From: Nitrospirota bacterium
GTDB lineage: Bacteria; Nitrospirota; Thermodesulfovibrionia; Thermodesulfovibrionales; Dissulfurispiraceae
Direction of reading: 5' to 3'
Length of the DNA stretch: 64,000 nt
NCBI GenBank assembly: GCA_009773415.1
Contig: WSNO01000019.1
Coordinates: 16,914 to 80,913 of the forward strand
Below are positions 15,694 to 25,478 of the stretch, one piece after another. Both the position numbers and the translations under genes were made by a program. The notes below the pieces were generated by a model that was not told the DNA's origin, made no database searches, and was given only the letters and a program-made list of their open reading frames with translations. Position 1 is the first letter of the stretch, and the number at the start of each line of letters is the position of its first letter.

Positions 15694-17673
15694 TTACATC
15701 CGATACGGATCGGCATCAGCCACAACGCGAACGCGTCTTTCGCGCTCAAACATTTTCTGGACTGAACGTGCAAGGTCTCCCGATGTCTTTCTGTCGGACG
15801 TCTTTATCAGAATCTGCCAGCACCGGCGGAAGCCTTTCAGTCCGGACGGGAGTTCCAGAGGTCCCAGAATCTGTGAGGTGTCTTTTCGCTGTTCGCCCAA
15901 AAATGTGTCAAGCTGTTTTGTGATCCGTTCGTCGTTTGCATAATGCACGGAAAGCCGCAGGAGACGTGAGAAGGGCGGATAGTGCAAAAGCCTGCGCTGC
16001 TGGAGTTCATGTGATAAAAAGCCATTGTAATCAAGGCGTCCAATGCATCTGATCAGCGGTTCCCGGCTGTTGCGTGTCTGGATGAAGAGCGTGCCTCCCG
16101 GCTTAACGCAATGAAGAACCTGCACAACATCCTGAAACGTGCGTTCGTGCGCCCGGAAGTCCGGCTGCGAAAGGGTGGCGTCGATGGAAAGTACAATTGC
16201 AGCAGCATACCCATGCTGAGTTCCTGATCGCACCGCATACTCGGTTCCGACGACAAGGGGCGCAAGCTCTGCAAACAGAATATTCTCGCCGGAGTCGCCG
16301 CCGTTCTTTTCCATGATAACCGCGTCCTGCCCGAGCACTTCCGCTATTTCGTCGCGGATGCGCTCGGTTCCGGCACCGACCGGGTGCAGTGAAACTCCTG
16401 CGCATGAAGGGCATTGCTCCGGCAGCTCGCTCTTCGCCATGCACAGGCGGCAGTCGAGTCTGTTTGCAGACTTGTGGAATACGAGGGCGTTTGAGCAGGT
16501 ATTGCACCTGATGAGTTCGCCGCAGTCCCGGCATTGCAGAAGCGAATAGCCTTTTCTGTTGATCAGAAACAGAACACGCTCGTGCGTCTTGAGATAGCCT
16601 CGAACTGTCCGAACTACTTCATGAGCAAGCTGTTTCTGCGTGTGCCCTTTGCGGGGGGGCGGCGGAACAATCCGAATTTCAGGCCGTCTTTCAGTCCCTC
16701 GCTTCGTCTTTTGATGGTCGAGCGGATGATACTTCCCAATCTGCACATTGTATGCAGACTCGACGGACGGACAGGAAGAGGCAAGAACAACGCACGACTT
16801 TTCGAGATATCCGCGCATTACGGCGACATCCCGCCCATGATAGTGCAATCCTTCTTCAGCCTTGTATGCTGAGTTATGCTCGTCGTCAACGATGATAATG
16901 GAGGTTTTGGGCAACGGAGCCAGAACTGCCGAGCGTGTTCCCAGGACAATATCGGCTTCACCTGACCGAATGCGGTGGACTGCCCGGATTCTTTGATTCG
17001 GCGTCATTTTGCTGTGCAAGACGACGGAGCGTTCCGGTACAAGCATCCTGAGCAGAGGGGCATAGCGCTCAAGAAAGTGGAACTCCGGAACAATGAGCAG
17101 AATGCCCGTCATTGTTGAAACGCTGTTCCTCAGCAGTTCCTGAATGAAAGCATGCGTTCCCAAAGCGACGGGGGCATGGTAGAGATATGTCCGGTAAGCG
17201 TTGCCGCGAACTGTATCGAGTACTCTTTGGATGCTGGCGAGTTCGTCGCCCCCTAGCAGCAGCATCTCAGGTTCCGCAGCCGCAGGGAGCGGTTTTCGTG
17301 TCTTTCTGAGCACTCCCGCCTTTGCGACTGCATCTTCAAAAAAACAACTTTTCAGTGCAAGGCCTGCCGGAACGAGATAATAGTCCGCCAGCCACTGCAC
17401 CAGCTTCATGCCGGCAGGTGACCAGAAATAGCCGCCCGCGGTTTCTATAGCTTTTAATCGCGATTCATCAGGCATCTCTCTGTGCGCCCGTTCCATATCT
17501 TTGTGATGCTTGTATACTGCCACGACGACTCCGGACGTCACACGTCGCCCTAACCCGGCCTGAACAATGCGACCGCTCAGGTTCTCCGGAGCATCGTCAT
17601 TCACCCGGTAGGTGAGCGGAGGCAGTTTTTGAGGAAATATGACGTCAGCAAACATCGGCATACGCATAAGCAT
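15694..17673 (-). CDS. priA: PriA-like primosomal protein with degenerate helicase motifs
   Basis: PriA restarts collapsed replication forks. This homologue is about 659 residues. It keeps the N-terminal DNA-binding region (MFADVIFPQKLPPLTYRV), the family sequence VVLHSKMT and VLGTRSAVLAPL, a DDEHN in place of DEEH, and the zinc-binding block with eight cysteines (CRDC, CNTC, CRLC, CPSC). The ATPase motifs are eroded. The Walker A site, normally GVTGSGKTE, reads HAPVALGTHA with no lysine. The normal QVAGRAGR arginine-finger motif VI reads roughly VLHCVKPGG. It is therefore very unlikely to hydrolyse ATP. Several ATGs (17673, 17667, 17661, 17655) are possible starts; none has a clear ribosome binding site. 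It is divergent from clpC and convergent with ribF. Confidence 0.85.
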   Translation of the reverse strand: MLMRMPMFADVIFPQKLPPLTYRVNDDAPENLSGRIVQAGLGRRVTSGVVVAVYKHHKDMERAHREMPDESRLKAIETAGGYFWSPAGMKLVQWLADYYLVPAGLALKSCFFEDAVAKAGVLRKTRKPLPAAAEPEMLLLGGDELASIQRVLDTVRGNAYRTYLYHAPVALGTHAFIQELLRNSVSTMTGILLIVPEFHFLERYAPLLRMLVPERSVVLHSKMTPNQRIRAVHRIRSGEADIVLGTRSAVLAPLPKTSIIIVDDEHNSAYKAEEGLHYHGRDVAVMRGYLEKSCVVLASSCPSVESAYNVQIGKYHPLDHQKTKRGTERRPEIRIVPPPPRKGHTQKQLAHEVVRTVRGYLKTHERVLFLINRKGYSLLQCRDCGELIRCNTCSNALVFHKSANRLDCRLCMAKSELPEQCPSCAGVSLHPVGAGTERIRDEIAEVLGQDAVIMEKNGGDSGENILFAELAPLVVGTEYAVRSGTQHGYAAAIVLSIDATLSQPDFRAHERTFQDVVQVLHCVKPGGTLFIQTRNSREPLIRCIGRLDYNGFLSHELQQRRLLHYPPFSRLLRLSVHYANDERITKQLDTFLGEQRKDTSQILGPLELPSGLKGFRRCWQILIKTSDRKTSGDLARSVQKMFERERRVRVVADADPYRM

Positions 17674-17712
17674 ACCGGATTGGAAAATAAGGAAACAAGG
17701 GAGATCTGTTCG

Positions 17713-17742
17713 TTGACAAGGTTTCGGATGAGCGAGTAAGAT
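17713..17742 (+). promoter_or_regulatory. Sigma-70 promoter for clpC
   Basis: A consensus -35 TTGACA at 17713-17718 and a -10 TAAGAT at 17737-17742 are separated by 18 bases. Transcription would begin near 17749, giving a leader of about 36 bases before the clpC ATG. No CtsR-type direct repeat is evident. Confidence 0.6.
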
Positions 17743-17784
17743 CAAGAGAAAGGGCAGGGCAATTGCAGTTCAAAGGAGCAGACA

Positions 17785-20238
17785 ATGTTTGAAAAATTTA
17801 CCGATAAAGGCCGCAAGATTATTATCTATGCAAAAGAAGAGGCTGAGAAGCGCAGCAATGATTATCTCGGCACGGAGCACCTGCTCCTCGCGATTCTGCG
17901 AGAGGAGGATGGCATTCCCATCACCATGATGAAAAAGATGGGACTGAACATTGAAGAGCTTCGGTATGAGATAGAGCGGAACCTGCCTGCCGGCACGAAT
18001 GTTCTGTCGTTCGGTGACATCCCGTTTACGCCACGCGCCAAGAAAGTGCTTGAACTGGGCATTGAAGAAGCTCGGTTGCTCGGCCATGCGCACATCGGAA
18101 GTGAACATCTTCTTCTTGGATTGATCCGCGAGGACGAGGGGGTCGGCGGCAAGACGCTCAGAAACCTTGGAGCAAATCTGCTCGGTGCTCGCCAGCTGGC
18201 TATTAACCTGTCCATCAAGCCGCAGTTCCAGCAGGCTCATACGCGTGAGCGGGGCAAGAAGTCCAATACGCCGGCGCTTGATGAGTTTGGGCGCGATCTG
18301 ACTGCGCTTGCAGCAGAGGGCAAGCTTGACCCGGTTATCGGACGTATGGACGAAATCGAACGCGTCATTCAGGTGCTCGGACGACGTCTGAAGAATAATC
18401 CGGCTGTTATCGGCGAGCCGGGGGTGGGCAAGACCGCCATAGTTGAAGGACTTGCTCAGAAAATTGTTATGGGAGACGTTCCGGATATCCTTTCCGGCAA
18501 GCGTATTATTTCACTCGATCTTGGAGCTCTTATTGCAGGAACCAAGTACAGAGGTCAGTTCGAAGAACGTCTGAAAGCGGTCATGCGCGAGATTCTGCAG
18601 TCTGAGAACGTAATTCTGTTCATCGATGAATTCCATACTATTGTCGGCGCCGGCGCTGCGGAAGGTTCGGTGGATGCTTCCAATATGCTGAAGCCTGCTT
18701 TGTCGCGCGGCGAACTGCAGTGTATCGGTGCAACTACTCCCGATGAGTATCGCAAGCATATTGAAAAGGACGGTGCCCTTGAGCGCCGCTTCCAGCCGAT
18801 TCATGTGGAGGCGCCGACTGTTGATACTACCATCGACATCCTGAAGGGTATCCGCCAGAAGTATGAAAGCCATCACAAGGTGATGATAAGCGACGAAGCC
18901 CTTGTTGCAGCGGCCAGGCTTTCAGACCGATATGTTGCCGACCGCTTTCTGCCGGACAAGGCTATTGATGTCATGGACGAGACCGGCTCACGTATCAAGC
19001 TCAAGAAGTCGGTCGTACCGGAAGATCTTCGTGAGATGGAAACAGAGCTTATTCAGCTTGCAAAGGAAAAGACGCTCTATGTCCGTCTGCATGACATCGA
19101 AAAGGCGCAACATATCCGTGCACAGGAAGACAAGCTCAAAAAACTGTATGAGGTCCAGTACCGTAAATGGAAGGACTCTCAGACGCGGGATGTGCCGCTG
19201 GTCAGCGTTGAAGACATCTCCTACACCGTGGCAAAGATGACCGGTATTCCGCTGTACAAGCTGGAAGAAACCGAAACAGAGAAGCTGCTTCGCATGGAGG
19301 AACTTCTTCATATGCGGATTGTCGGTCAGGATGATGCGATCAAGAGTGTGTCGCGTGCTATCAGAAGGTCTCGCGCGGGACTGAAAAGCAAAAACCGTCC
19401 GATTGGGTCGTTCTTCTTCCTTGGACCGACCGGCGTCGGGAAAACCGAACTTGCCAAGGCACTTGCTGGATTCATGTTCAATGACGAAAGCGCACTCATC
19501 AAGATTGACATGTCTGAATATATGGAGCGGTTTGCCGTTTCCCGTCTTGCGGGTGCTCCGCCCGGGTATGTCGGCTATGAAGAAGGCGGACAGCTGACTG
19601 AGAAGGTTCGCAAGCGGCCGTATTCGGTGATACTGTTTGATGAGATCGAAAAGGCGCATCAGGATGTCTTCAATGTACTGCTTCAGATTCTTGATGAGGG
19701 AGTGCTTTCAGACAGCTATGGCCGGAAGGTCGACTTCAAGAATACCATTATCATCATGACATCGAACCTCGGAGCCAGAATCATTGAAAGGGCGACGCCG
19801 CTCGGATTCACGAAAGCATCTGATGCTGATACATACTCGAAGATTAAAGATAATGTCTTGTCTGAGCTGAAGAAGACATTCAATCCTGAGTTTCTGAATC
19901 GTGTCGACGAAACGGTGGTCTTCCACCCGCTGCAGAGGGAACATTTGCTTTCGATCGTCGATCTGCTCCTTGCGGAGACGAATCAGAAACTCGCAGAGCA
20001 TGCGCTTTCGATTGATGTTTCCCAGGCGGTGAAAGAGTGGCTGCTGACCAAGTATTATCAGCCTGCTTACGGGGCGCGTCCTATGCGCCGGGCGATTGAC
20101 AAGGAGATCGAGAATCCGCTCTCTGAAGAGATTCTGAAAGGTCATTTTCTGAATACAACCGTGATAAAGGTCGTTCTCGAAAATGAACAGGTTGTCTTCA
20201 GCGAAGCGAAAGATTCGGTGCTTGCCTCGGTAAATTAG
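17785..20238 (+). CDS. clpC: ATP-dependent Clp protease ATP-binding subunit ClpC
   Basis: ClpC is a two-ring AAA+ unfoldase that feeds proteins to ClpP. At 817 residues it has ClpC proportions. The double Clp-N repeat covers about residues 1-145 ([46 protein letters not shown]). The first AAA+ module has Walker [10 protein letters not shown] near 211-219. A middle region with a UVR-like segment ([19 protein letters not shown]) marks it as ClpC rather than ClpA. The second AAA+ module has GPTGVGKTE near 547-555 and [34 protein letters not shown] pore and sensor region. AAAGGAG lies before the ATG. No ctsR or mcsAB genes are next to it. A strong terminator follows. Confidence 0.95.
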   Translation: MFEKFTDKGRKIIIYAKEEAEKRSNDYLGTEHLLLAILREEDGIPITMMKKMGLNIEELRYEIERNLPAGTNVLSFGDIPFTPRAKKVLELGIEEARLLGHAHIGSEHLLLGLIREDEGVGGKTLRNLGANLLGARQLAINLSIKPQFQQAHTRERGKKSNTPALDEFGRDLTALAAEGKLDPVIGRMDEIERVIQVLGRRLKNNPAVIGEPGVGKTAIVEGLAQKIVMGDVPDILSGKRIISLDLGALIAGTKYRGQFEERLKAVMREILQSENVILFIDEFHTIVGAGAAEGSVDASNMLKPALSRGELQCIGATTPDEYRKHIEKDGALERRFQPIHVEAPTVDTTIDILKGIRQKYESHHKVMISDEALVAAARLSDRYVADRFLPDKAIDVMDETGSRIKLKKSVVPEDLREMETELIQLAKEKTLYVRLHDIEKAQHIRAQEDKLKKLYEVQYRKWKDSQTRDVPLVSVEDISYTVAKMTGIPLYKLEETETEKLLRMEELLHMRIVGQDDAIKSVSRAIRRSRAGLKSKNRPIGSFFFLGPTGVGKTELAKALAGFMFNDESALIKIDMSEYMERFAVSRLAGAPPGYVGYEEGGQLTEKVRKRPYSVILFDEIEKAHQDVFNVLLQILDEGVLSDSYGRKVDFKNTIIIMTSNLGARIIERATPLGFTKASDADTYSKIKDNVLSELKKTFNPEFLNRVDETVVFHPLQREHLLSIVDLLLAETNQKLAEHALSIDVSQAVKEWLLTKYYQPAYGARPMRRAIDKEIENPLSEEILKGHFLNTTVIKVVLENEQVVFSEAKDSVLASVN

Positions 20239-20265
20239 CGGGTAACTCTGTTCTGAACCACGCAT

Positions 20266-20302
20266 GATTGCATTCGGTGTTCCCGGATGCAATCTGCTTT
20301 TT
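20266..20302 (+). terminator. Intrinsic terminator after clpC
   Basis: A 12-bp stem (20266-20277 with 20283-20294, one G-U pair) has a 5-base loop. It is followed by TGC and five T at 20298-20302. It lies 28 bases after the clpC stop and before the thioredoxin-like gene. Confidence 0.85.
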
Positions 20303-20353
20303 ATAATCCGCTGCAGCTGCCCGGATTTATTTTGTCGCGAAAGGGTTGTTTCC

Positions 20354-20881
20354 ATGCAAAAAAAAGCTTTGATTCTTATCGCCATGTTCATTTTTGGCAT
20401 AGCGGTTGTTTTTACTATAACCGGCGCTCCCGATGTCCGCCAGCCGGCGGCTGTCGTTGTCGGCAGTGCGGCCCCCGATTTTCAGCTGCAGGATCTGAAC
20501 GGAAAAACCTGGAAGCTTTCCGATCTGAAAGGCAAGGTTGTGCTGATTCACTTCTGGGCGACGTGGTGTACTACCTGCGAAGCTGAGAACCCGACGCTTC
20601 AGAGACTCTATGAGGCGGAACAGGAGAGCGGGAAGATTGTGCTGCTTTCCGTACTCATTCGGGACAACGCTGAACGCGCAAAAGCATATATGCGCGACAA
20701 TAAGCTTACCTTCCCGGTGCTGCCGGACACGAAAGCCGTCGGCACTCAGTATGGTCTTCGCGGTGTGCCGGAAACATTTCTGATCGATAGAAACGGTATT
20801 GTGCGCGACAAGGTTATTGGCCCGAATGTATGGGATACCGCTGAAGTCCGCGCCGCACTTGCCGGGTTTGCCGGCAAGTAA
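20354..20881 (+). CDS. Thioredoxin-like thiol-disulfide oxidoreductase (ResA/TlpA type)
   Basis: This is a 175-residue membrane-anchored thioredoxin-fold protein. Residues 4-24 form a signal anchor (KALILIAMFIFGIAVVF). The redox site is WCTTC, Cys72 and Cys75. The redoxin frame is clear: GSAAPDFQLQDLNGKTWKLSDLKGK, then GVPETFLIDRNG. Members act outside the membrane, often keeping apocytochrome heme-binding cysteines reduced, which fits an organism with multiheme cytochromes; a specific role here is inferred. The ATG at 20354 has AAGGG about 9 bases upstream. DUF4416 follows after 5 bases. Confidence 0.88.
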   Translation: MQKKALILIAMFIFGIAVVFTITGAPDVRQPAAVVVGSAAPDFQLQDLNGKTWKLSDLKGKVVLIHFWATWCTTCEAENPTLQRLYEAEQESGKIVLLSVLIRDNAERAKAYMRDNKLTFPVLPDTKAVGTQYGLRGVPETFLIDRNGIVRDKVIGPNVWDTAEVRAALAGFAGK

Positions 20882-20886
20882 GATTT

Positions 20887-21444
20887 ATGGGGAATCTGAA
20901 GATGCCCGACAGGGCGCTCTTTTTTATCAGTACGCTCTTTGCAGATTCAACGGTATTTGTTGCGGTTTGTGACGAGCTCGAAAAGAAATTCGGGTCCATT
21001 CTCATGGAATCCCCGACGTGGCCGTGGGACTATGCTGAACACTATTCCGACGAAATGGGCAGCAAACTTTGCCGCCGGTATCTTTTTTTCGCGGCATCCG
21101 TCGGACAGGACGAGATTGCGGCTGCCAAGCTTACGACAAACGAAATTGAACAGCGTTTCACCGAGGATGGCAAGCGTCAAATAAATCTCGACCCCGGCTA
21201 TCTCACACTGGCGAAAGTTGTCCTTGCGTCGACCAAGGATTATTCTCACCGGCTCTATCTTGGCAGCGGGATATTTGCCGAGCTGACACTCACGTATCAG
21301 CAAGGCAGGTTCTCGGGAGCCATGAACACTTACCGGGACTATCTCGATGAGCGTTCCCTTCGAGTATTTTCCCTTGCTCGCAGGCTCTTTTCCCTGCTCT
21401 TTGACAAAGAGAAGGCCGGGTCAGATCCCGCTTGCGCGCACTGA
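20887..21444 (+). CDS. DUF4416 family protein
   Basis: This is a 185-residue soluble protein matching the DUF4416 pattern as I recall it: an N-terminal ALFFISTLFADS, a central SPTWPWDYAEHYSDEMG, a YLFFAASVGQDE strand, then LDPGYLTLAKVVLASTKDYSHRLYLGSGIFAE-like block and TYRDY near the end. The function of the family is unknown; its genes occur mostly in Nitrospirota, Desulfobacterota and similar anaerobes. It follows the thioredoxin-like gene by 5 bases and probably shares its transcript. A hairpin overlaps its stop codon. Confidence 0.8.
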   Translation: MGNLKMPDRALFFISTLFADSTVFVAVCDELEKKFGSILMESPTWPWDYAEHYSDEMGSKLCRRYLFFAASVGQDEIAAAKLTTNEIEQRFTEDGKRQINLDPGYLTLAKVVLASTKDYSHRLYLGSGIFAELTLTYQQGRFSGAMNTYRDYLDERSLRVFSLARRLFSLLFDKEKAGSDPACAH

Positions 21445-21449
21445 CCCGG
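21416..21449 (+). terminator. Possible terminator hairpin at the end of the DUF4416 gene
   Basis: CCGGGTCAG at 21416-21424 pairs perfectly with CTGACCCGG at 21441-21449 around a 16-base loop. The right arm contains the stop codon. Only a weak ATTTATT follows, with a T7 run further on at about 21468-21474, so termination efficiency is uncertain. Confidence 0.45.
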
Positions 21450-21543
21450 ATTTATTGGTTGTCACCTTTTTTTGCCCGACATCAAATCAACTGCTTGGGG
21501 CGTTCACTTTACAATTAGAGATGGGCGAAGTACAATCAATGGC

Positions 21544-23271
21544 ATGAAACAGGTCAGACTCGCCCTCTGTCAGATGAATCCTACTGTCGGAGATCTGGCA
21601 GGCAACACGAAAAAAATACTCTCTTTCCTCAAGGAAGCATCAGCATATCGGCCTGATTTTATCGTCTTTCCTGAACTGGCCGTCACCGGGTATCCACCGG
21701 AAGACCTCGTGTTGAAGCCTCAGTTTGTCGAGGATAATATTGCGGCGCTTGACCAGATTCGCCGAAAAGTCGGGAACTCTATTGTTATTGCCGGTTTTAT
21801 AGACAACTGTGACGGTCTGTATAACGCAGCTGCCGTTCTGCATAAACAACGAATTGTCGATATCTATCACAAAATCTATCTGCCAAATTATGGTGTTTTT
21901 GATGAATACCGTTATTTCCGGCGTGGTTCCCGCTGCACCGTTTATGAGGCCGGTCCCGTTGTATTCGGCATCAATATCTGTGAGGACATCTGGAACAGCG
22001 ACGGCCCCGCTGCATATCAGGCTGCCGCAGGTGCACATATCATCATCAATATCAATGCATCGCCGTACCATATGTACAAACATCGTGCACGGTTTGAGAT
22101 GCTTGCGGAGCGTGCACGCGACAATGGTGTTGCAATTGCATATCTGAACATGCTCGGCGGTCAGGATGAACTGGTTTTCGATGGGCACAGTCTTGTGCTG
22201 AATGCTGAGGGACAATTTATAACTGCCGGCAAGCGCTTTGAGGAAGAACTTATTGTAGTCGATGTTCCTGTCTTCACCAATCGCAAACATCTGGTTGCCC
22301 GACGCCCGCGCGGTAAGACAAAACTGCTTGTCGAACGGGTTGTTATTCATTGCAACGTTCCCCGTGCTGAAACGAAGCGCCGAACTGTACCCGGCCGATC
22401 CTGCGGAGACATTCCGATGTCGCCGGCGGAAGAGGTTTACCACGCCCTTGTGCTCGGTACGCGAGATTACGTCCTGAAAAACGGCTTTACCGACGCCTGT
22501 ATCGGGCTGAGCGGCGGCATCGACTCCGCTATCGTGGCAGCTATTGCGGTTGATGCAATAGGCAAAGATCATGTTCATGGCGTTTTCATGCCTTCTCCCT
22601 TTACCTCGATAGAGAGCAGGGAAGACGTCAAAAAACTTGTCAGGAATCTTGGTATAAGCCTTGCTGATATGCCGATCACACCGATCTTCAAGGGATATCT
22701 CACGGCATTTCAGAAGCTGTTTGGAGGACGCCGGCCCGATACGACCGAGGAGAATATTCAGGCACGTATCCGCGGCAATATCCTGATGGCGATGTCCAAT
22801 AAGTTCGGCTGGCTTGTGCTTACGACAGGTAACAAGTCTGAAATGAGCGTCGGTTATGCCACACTCTATGGGGATATGGCAGGCGGTTTTGCCGTCATCA
22901 AGGATGTCCCGAAGACGCTTGTTTATACGATATCGGCATGGAGAAATCTCCATGCCGGATTCAATCTTATTCCCGGGCGCATACTGACAAAAGAGCCGAC
23001 AGCCGAATTGAAGCCGGATCAGAAAGATACCGACTCACTGCCGCCGTATGAAGTGCTCGATCCGGTTCTGAAAGCTTATATTGAGGAAGAGAAGGGTTTC
23101 GCGGAAATGGTTTCTCCATTATGCGATGCCGACTGCGTGAAGCGTATCCTGCGGATGGTGGATCTGAGCGAATACAAGCGCCGTCAGTCTCCTCCCGGCA
23201 TCAAGATTACCATGCGTGCCTTCGGGAAAGATCGTCGCTTTCCCATAACAAACCGTTACAGAGGTTATTAA
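21544..23271 (+). CDS. nadE: NAD+ synthetase, glutamine-dependent
   Basis: NadE amidates deamido-NAD+ to NAD+ using glutamine. The 575-residue protein has two domains. The N-terminal nitrilase-type glutaminase carries the triad Glu44 (FPELAVTGY), Lys110 (YHKIYLPNYGVFDE) and Cys146 (GINICEDIW). The C-terminal synthetase carries the ATP PPi-loop GLSGGIDSA near residues 321-329 and TTGNKSEMSVGYATLYGDM. The C-terminus ITNRYRGY is typical. The ATG at 21544 begins the conserved KQVRLALCQMNPTVGD. Its stop overlaps the convergent pbpC stop by 4 bases. Confidence 0.96.
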   Translation: MKQVRLALCQMNPTVGDLAGNTKKILSFLKEASAYRPDFIVFPELAVTGYPPEDLVLKPQFVEDNIAALDQIRRKVGNSIVIAGFIDNCDGLYNAAAVLHKQRIVDIYHKIYLPNYGVFDEYRYFRRGSRCTVYEAGPVVFGINICEDIWNSDGPAAYQAAAGAHIIININASPYHMYKHRARFEMLAERARDNGVAIAYLNMLGGQDELVFDGHSLVLNAEGQFITAGKRFEEELIVVDVPVFTNRKHLVARRPRGKTKLLVERVVIHCNVPRAETKRRTVPGRSCGDIPMSPAEEVYHALVLGTRDYVLKNGFTDACIGLSGGIDSAIVAAIAVDAIGKDHVHGVFMPSPFTSIESREDVKKLVRNLGISLADMPITPIFKGYLTAFQKLFGGRRPDTTEENIQARIRGNILMAMSNKFGWLVLTTGNKSEMSVGYATLYGDMAGGFAVIKDVPKTLVYTISAWRNLHAGFNLIPGRILTKEPTAELKPDQKDTDSLPPYEVLDPVLKAYIEEEKGFAEMVSPLCDADCVKRILRMVDLSEYKRRQSPPGIKITMRAFGKDRRFPITNRYRGY

Positions 23272-25478
23272 TCACGCCTTTGAGCCGGGAGCCGGCTCTG
23301 CCGAGAGCCTCTCACTTCAAACGTTACAGCATCAAGAACCGAATTGTTCTTGTTTTTTACGGCAAGCAGATACTTCCCCTCTTCAGGTTTCCAGAGCACA
23401 CGTTGTTCGGCTCCTGCAATCTGAAGATTGTTCAAATGCCAATGAAAATCACCTGATCCTGAGGACCGAAAAAAGAGTGCCTGATTGTCTGAGGGAATAT
23501 CAGGATCCAGCGCTATGATCGTACCGTCGGGCGGATATATAATCCGGGGTCTTCCGGACTCTTCCGCGGATGAGACGGCGGAAGTCTCGGTTCCGGAGAG
23601 GAACAATTCCTGACGGGAACTGTCGTTTCGCGAGGCAAACACGACGTCATGTGCGATGACGCCTTCCGGTACCTTCGGCTGATGGCTTGGCGTGTTCCGG
23701 TGAAGCATGTTCATCAGTTCTATCCATAAGGGAGCTGCACCAGTGATGCCCGAAACATTCCACATCGGTTCGCCGTTGAAGTTGCCGACCCACACACCGA
23801 CCGTATAGCGCCTGGAGAAGCCGATGCACCAGTTGTCGCGCATATCCTTGCTGGTGCCAGTCTTTACACCAGTCCAGAAACGGGTGGCCAGCGGATTTTC
23901 GAATCCGAAGGTGAGGCTCCGGGCAGCCCGGTCAGAGAGGATATCCGCAATGATGAACGCGGCCCCTGTGTTCATGACGACCCTGGAGGGTTTCGTTTTT
24001 GCGGAGGCGGAAATCCTGAGCGGGCTCCATGTCCCGTTATTGGCGAGCGTTCGGAAGGCATTAACCAGCTCATACAGGCTTACATCGACAGCGCCGAGGG
24101 CCATGGAGAATCCATAGTAGTCTCCGTCGTTGATATCCTCAAATCCAAGTCTGCGCAGACGTTCTGCGAAGGCATCAGGACCGACCAGCATGAGCGTCCT
24201 GACAGCAGGAATGTTCAACGAAGAGGAAAGGCTTGTCCGAACGCTCACAGGCCCCTTGAAATCGTTGTCATAGTTGCGCGGTACATAAAGGCCGGTCTCT
24301 GTGGTGATAGTAAGAGGAGAATCGTCAAGCAGGGACGCAGCGGTGAGAAGATGCTGCTCAAGCGCCAGTTCATAGAGAAACGGCTTGAGTGTGGAGCCTG
24401 CCTGTCGTTTTGCCCTGATGCCGTCCACATGGCGGGCGCTTGCATCGGCTCCCGCGCTCGCGACATATGCAAGGATTTCACCGTTTTGGTTGTCGGCGAT
24501 GAGTACCGCCCCGTCGTGAACGTTCTGGTGTCTGAGCTGCCGCAGTTGGTGACTCAGCATTTCGGAAGCGGTTCGCTGTAGTTTTGCATCCAGCGTCGTT
24601 GTCGTGCGCAAAGTCTTCGTGCTCAGCAACTGACGAGCGACATGCGGGGCAAGCGCCGCCCGTTGCCGCAGCATATAGCTGCCGTTCAGGCGGCTTGCGG
24701 AAAGTTCCTTCAGTGAGGCGCATGCCGTCGGCACTTTCATGGCTTCGGCAAGCGCGCATGCGCGGGAGGTCACGGTTTCATCGGGGGCATTGGGAGCCCG
24801 TATCAGGACAGCCAGCAGCAGGGCCTCGGCATTGCTCAGACCGTCCGGCTCCTTGTCAAACACGCCGCGGGAGACCGCAGCGATTCCCTGCAATTCTCCG
24901 CGAAACGACACAAGGTTCAGATAGGATTCGAGAATCTGTTCCTTCGTCCAGGTCTCTTCAAGATTGCGAGCCGCCCGAATCTGAACCCACTTCTGCTCCA
25001 CCGAACGGCGCTTCGCGCCCTTCGGCTTCAATTCCGTATCGAGCATTGCTGCGAGCTGCATCGAAATGGTGCTGGCGCCGCGTTGCTGCCCGTTCAACAG
25101 GTTCTGAACAGCAGATGATGCGAGGGCCGTCCAGTCGACTCCCCTATGCGCATAGAAGCGCCGGTCTTCCGAGTGCAGGACCGCCGCAATCAGGGCAGGG
25201 GATATATCCTTCAAGCCTGTCCAGTCGAGCCTTCGGCCATGTGCATCGACACGAAGCTCGTGGATGATTTCTCCGTGACGATCGAGCAAAATCGCGTCAG
25301 AGCTGTGATAGCGGTTTCTTGCGTCTTCATACGAAACAAATTCAGCCGAGGCAGGCACATAGAGGCGCAGAATACAGAACGCCAGCAGGCAGCAGGCAAT
25401 GCATAGCGGGCAGCGCATCAACGCGGATATAATCTCTCGTCTGTCATCCAGCAGTTGATTTCCGAATCTGTTTTTCAT
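23268..25478 (-). CDS. pbpC: Penicillin-binding protein 1C
   Basis: PBP1C is a class A peptidoglycan synthase. The 736-residue protein has a membrane anchor at about residues 20-38. The glycosyltransferase domain shows HSEDRRFYAHRGVDW and RGASTISMQLA. The transpeptidase domain shows SxxK (GSTLKPF), SxN (SSSLN) and KTG (GVKTGTSKDMRDNW). A C-terminal PBP1C-type beta domain ends the protein. Its ATG overlaps the stop of the alpha-2-macroglobulin gene (ATGA), so the two are translationally coupled, as in E. coli yfhM-pbpC and many other genomes. Confidence 0.95.
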   Translation of the reverse strand: MKNRFGNQLLDDRREIISALMRCPLCIACCLLAFCILRLYVPASAEFVSYEDARNRYHSSDAILLDRHGEIIHELRVDAHGRRLDWTGLKDISPALIAAVLHSEDRRFYAHRGVDWTALASSAVQNLLNGQQRGASTISMQLAAMLDTELKPKGAKRRSVEQKWVQIRAARNLEETWTKEQILESYLNLVSFRGELQGIAAVSRGVFDKEPDGLSNAEALLLAVLIRAPNAPDETVTSRACALAEAMKVPTACASLKELSASRLNGSYMLRQRAALAPHVARQLLSTKTLRTTTTLDAKLQRTASEMLSHQLRQLRHQNVHDGAVLIADNQNGEILAYVASAGADASARHVDGIRAKRQAGSTLKPFLYELALEQHLLTAASLLDDSPLTITTETGLYVPRNYDNDFKGPVSVRTSLSSSLNIPAVRTLMLVGPDAFAERLRRLGFEDINDGDYYGFSMALGAVDVSLYELVNAFRTLANNGTWSPLRISASAKTKPSRVVMNTGAAFIIADILSDRAARSLTFGFENPLATRFWTGVKTGTSKDMRDNWCIGFSRRYTVGVWVGNFNGEPMWNVSGITGAAPLWIELMNMLHRNTPSHQPKVPEGVIAHDVVFASRNDSSRQELFLSGTETSAVSSAEESGRPRIIYPPDGTIIALDPDIPSDNQALFFRSSGSGDFHWHLNNLQIAGAEQRVLWKPEEGKYLLAVKNKNNSVLDAVTFEVRGSRQSRLPAQRRD

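Noticed and set aside
21640..22953. 437-codon open frame on the minus strand
   Set aside because: It is the antisense shadow of nadE, which has a full set of catalytic residues; the antisense product resembles nothing.
24584..25267. 227-codon plus-strand frame opposite pbpC
   Set aside because: Arg/Ser/Pro-rich translation typical of an antisense shadow of a GC-rich gene.
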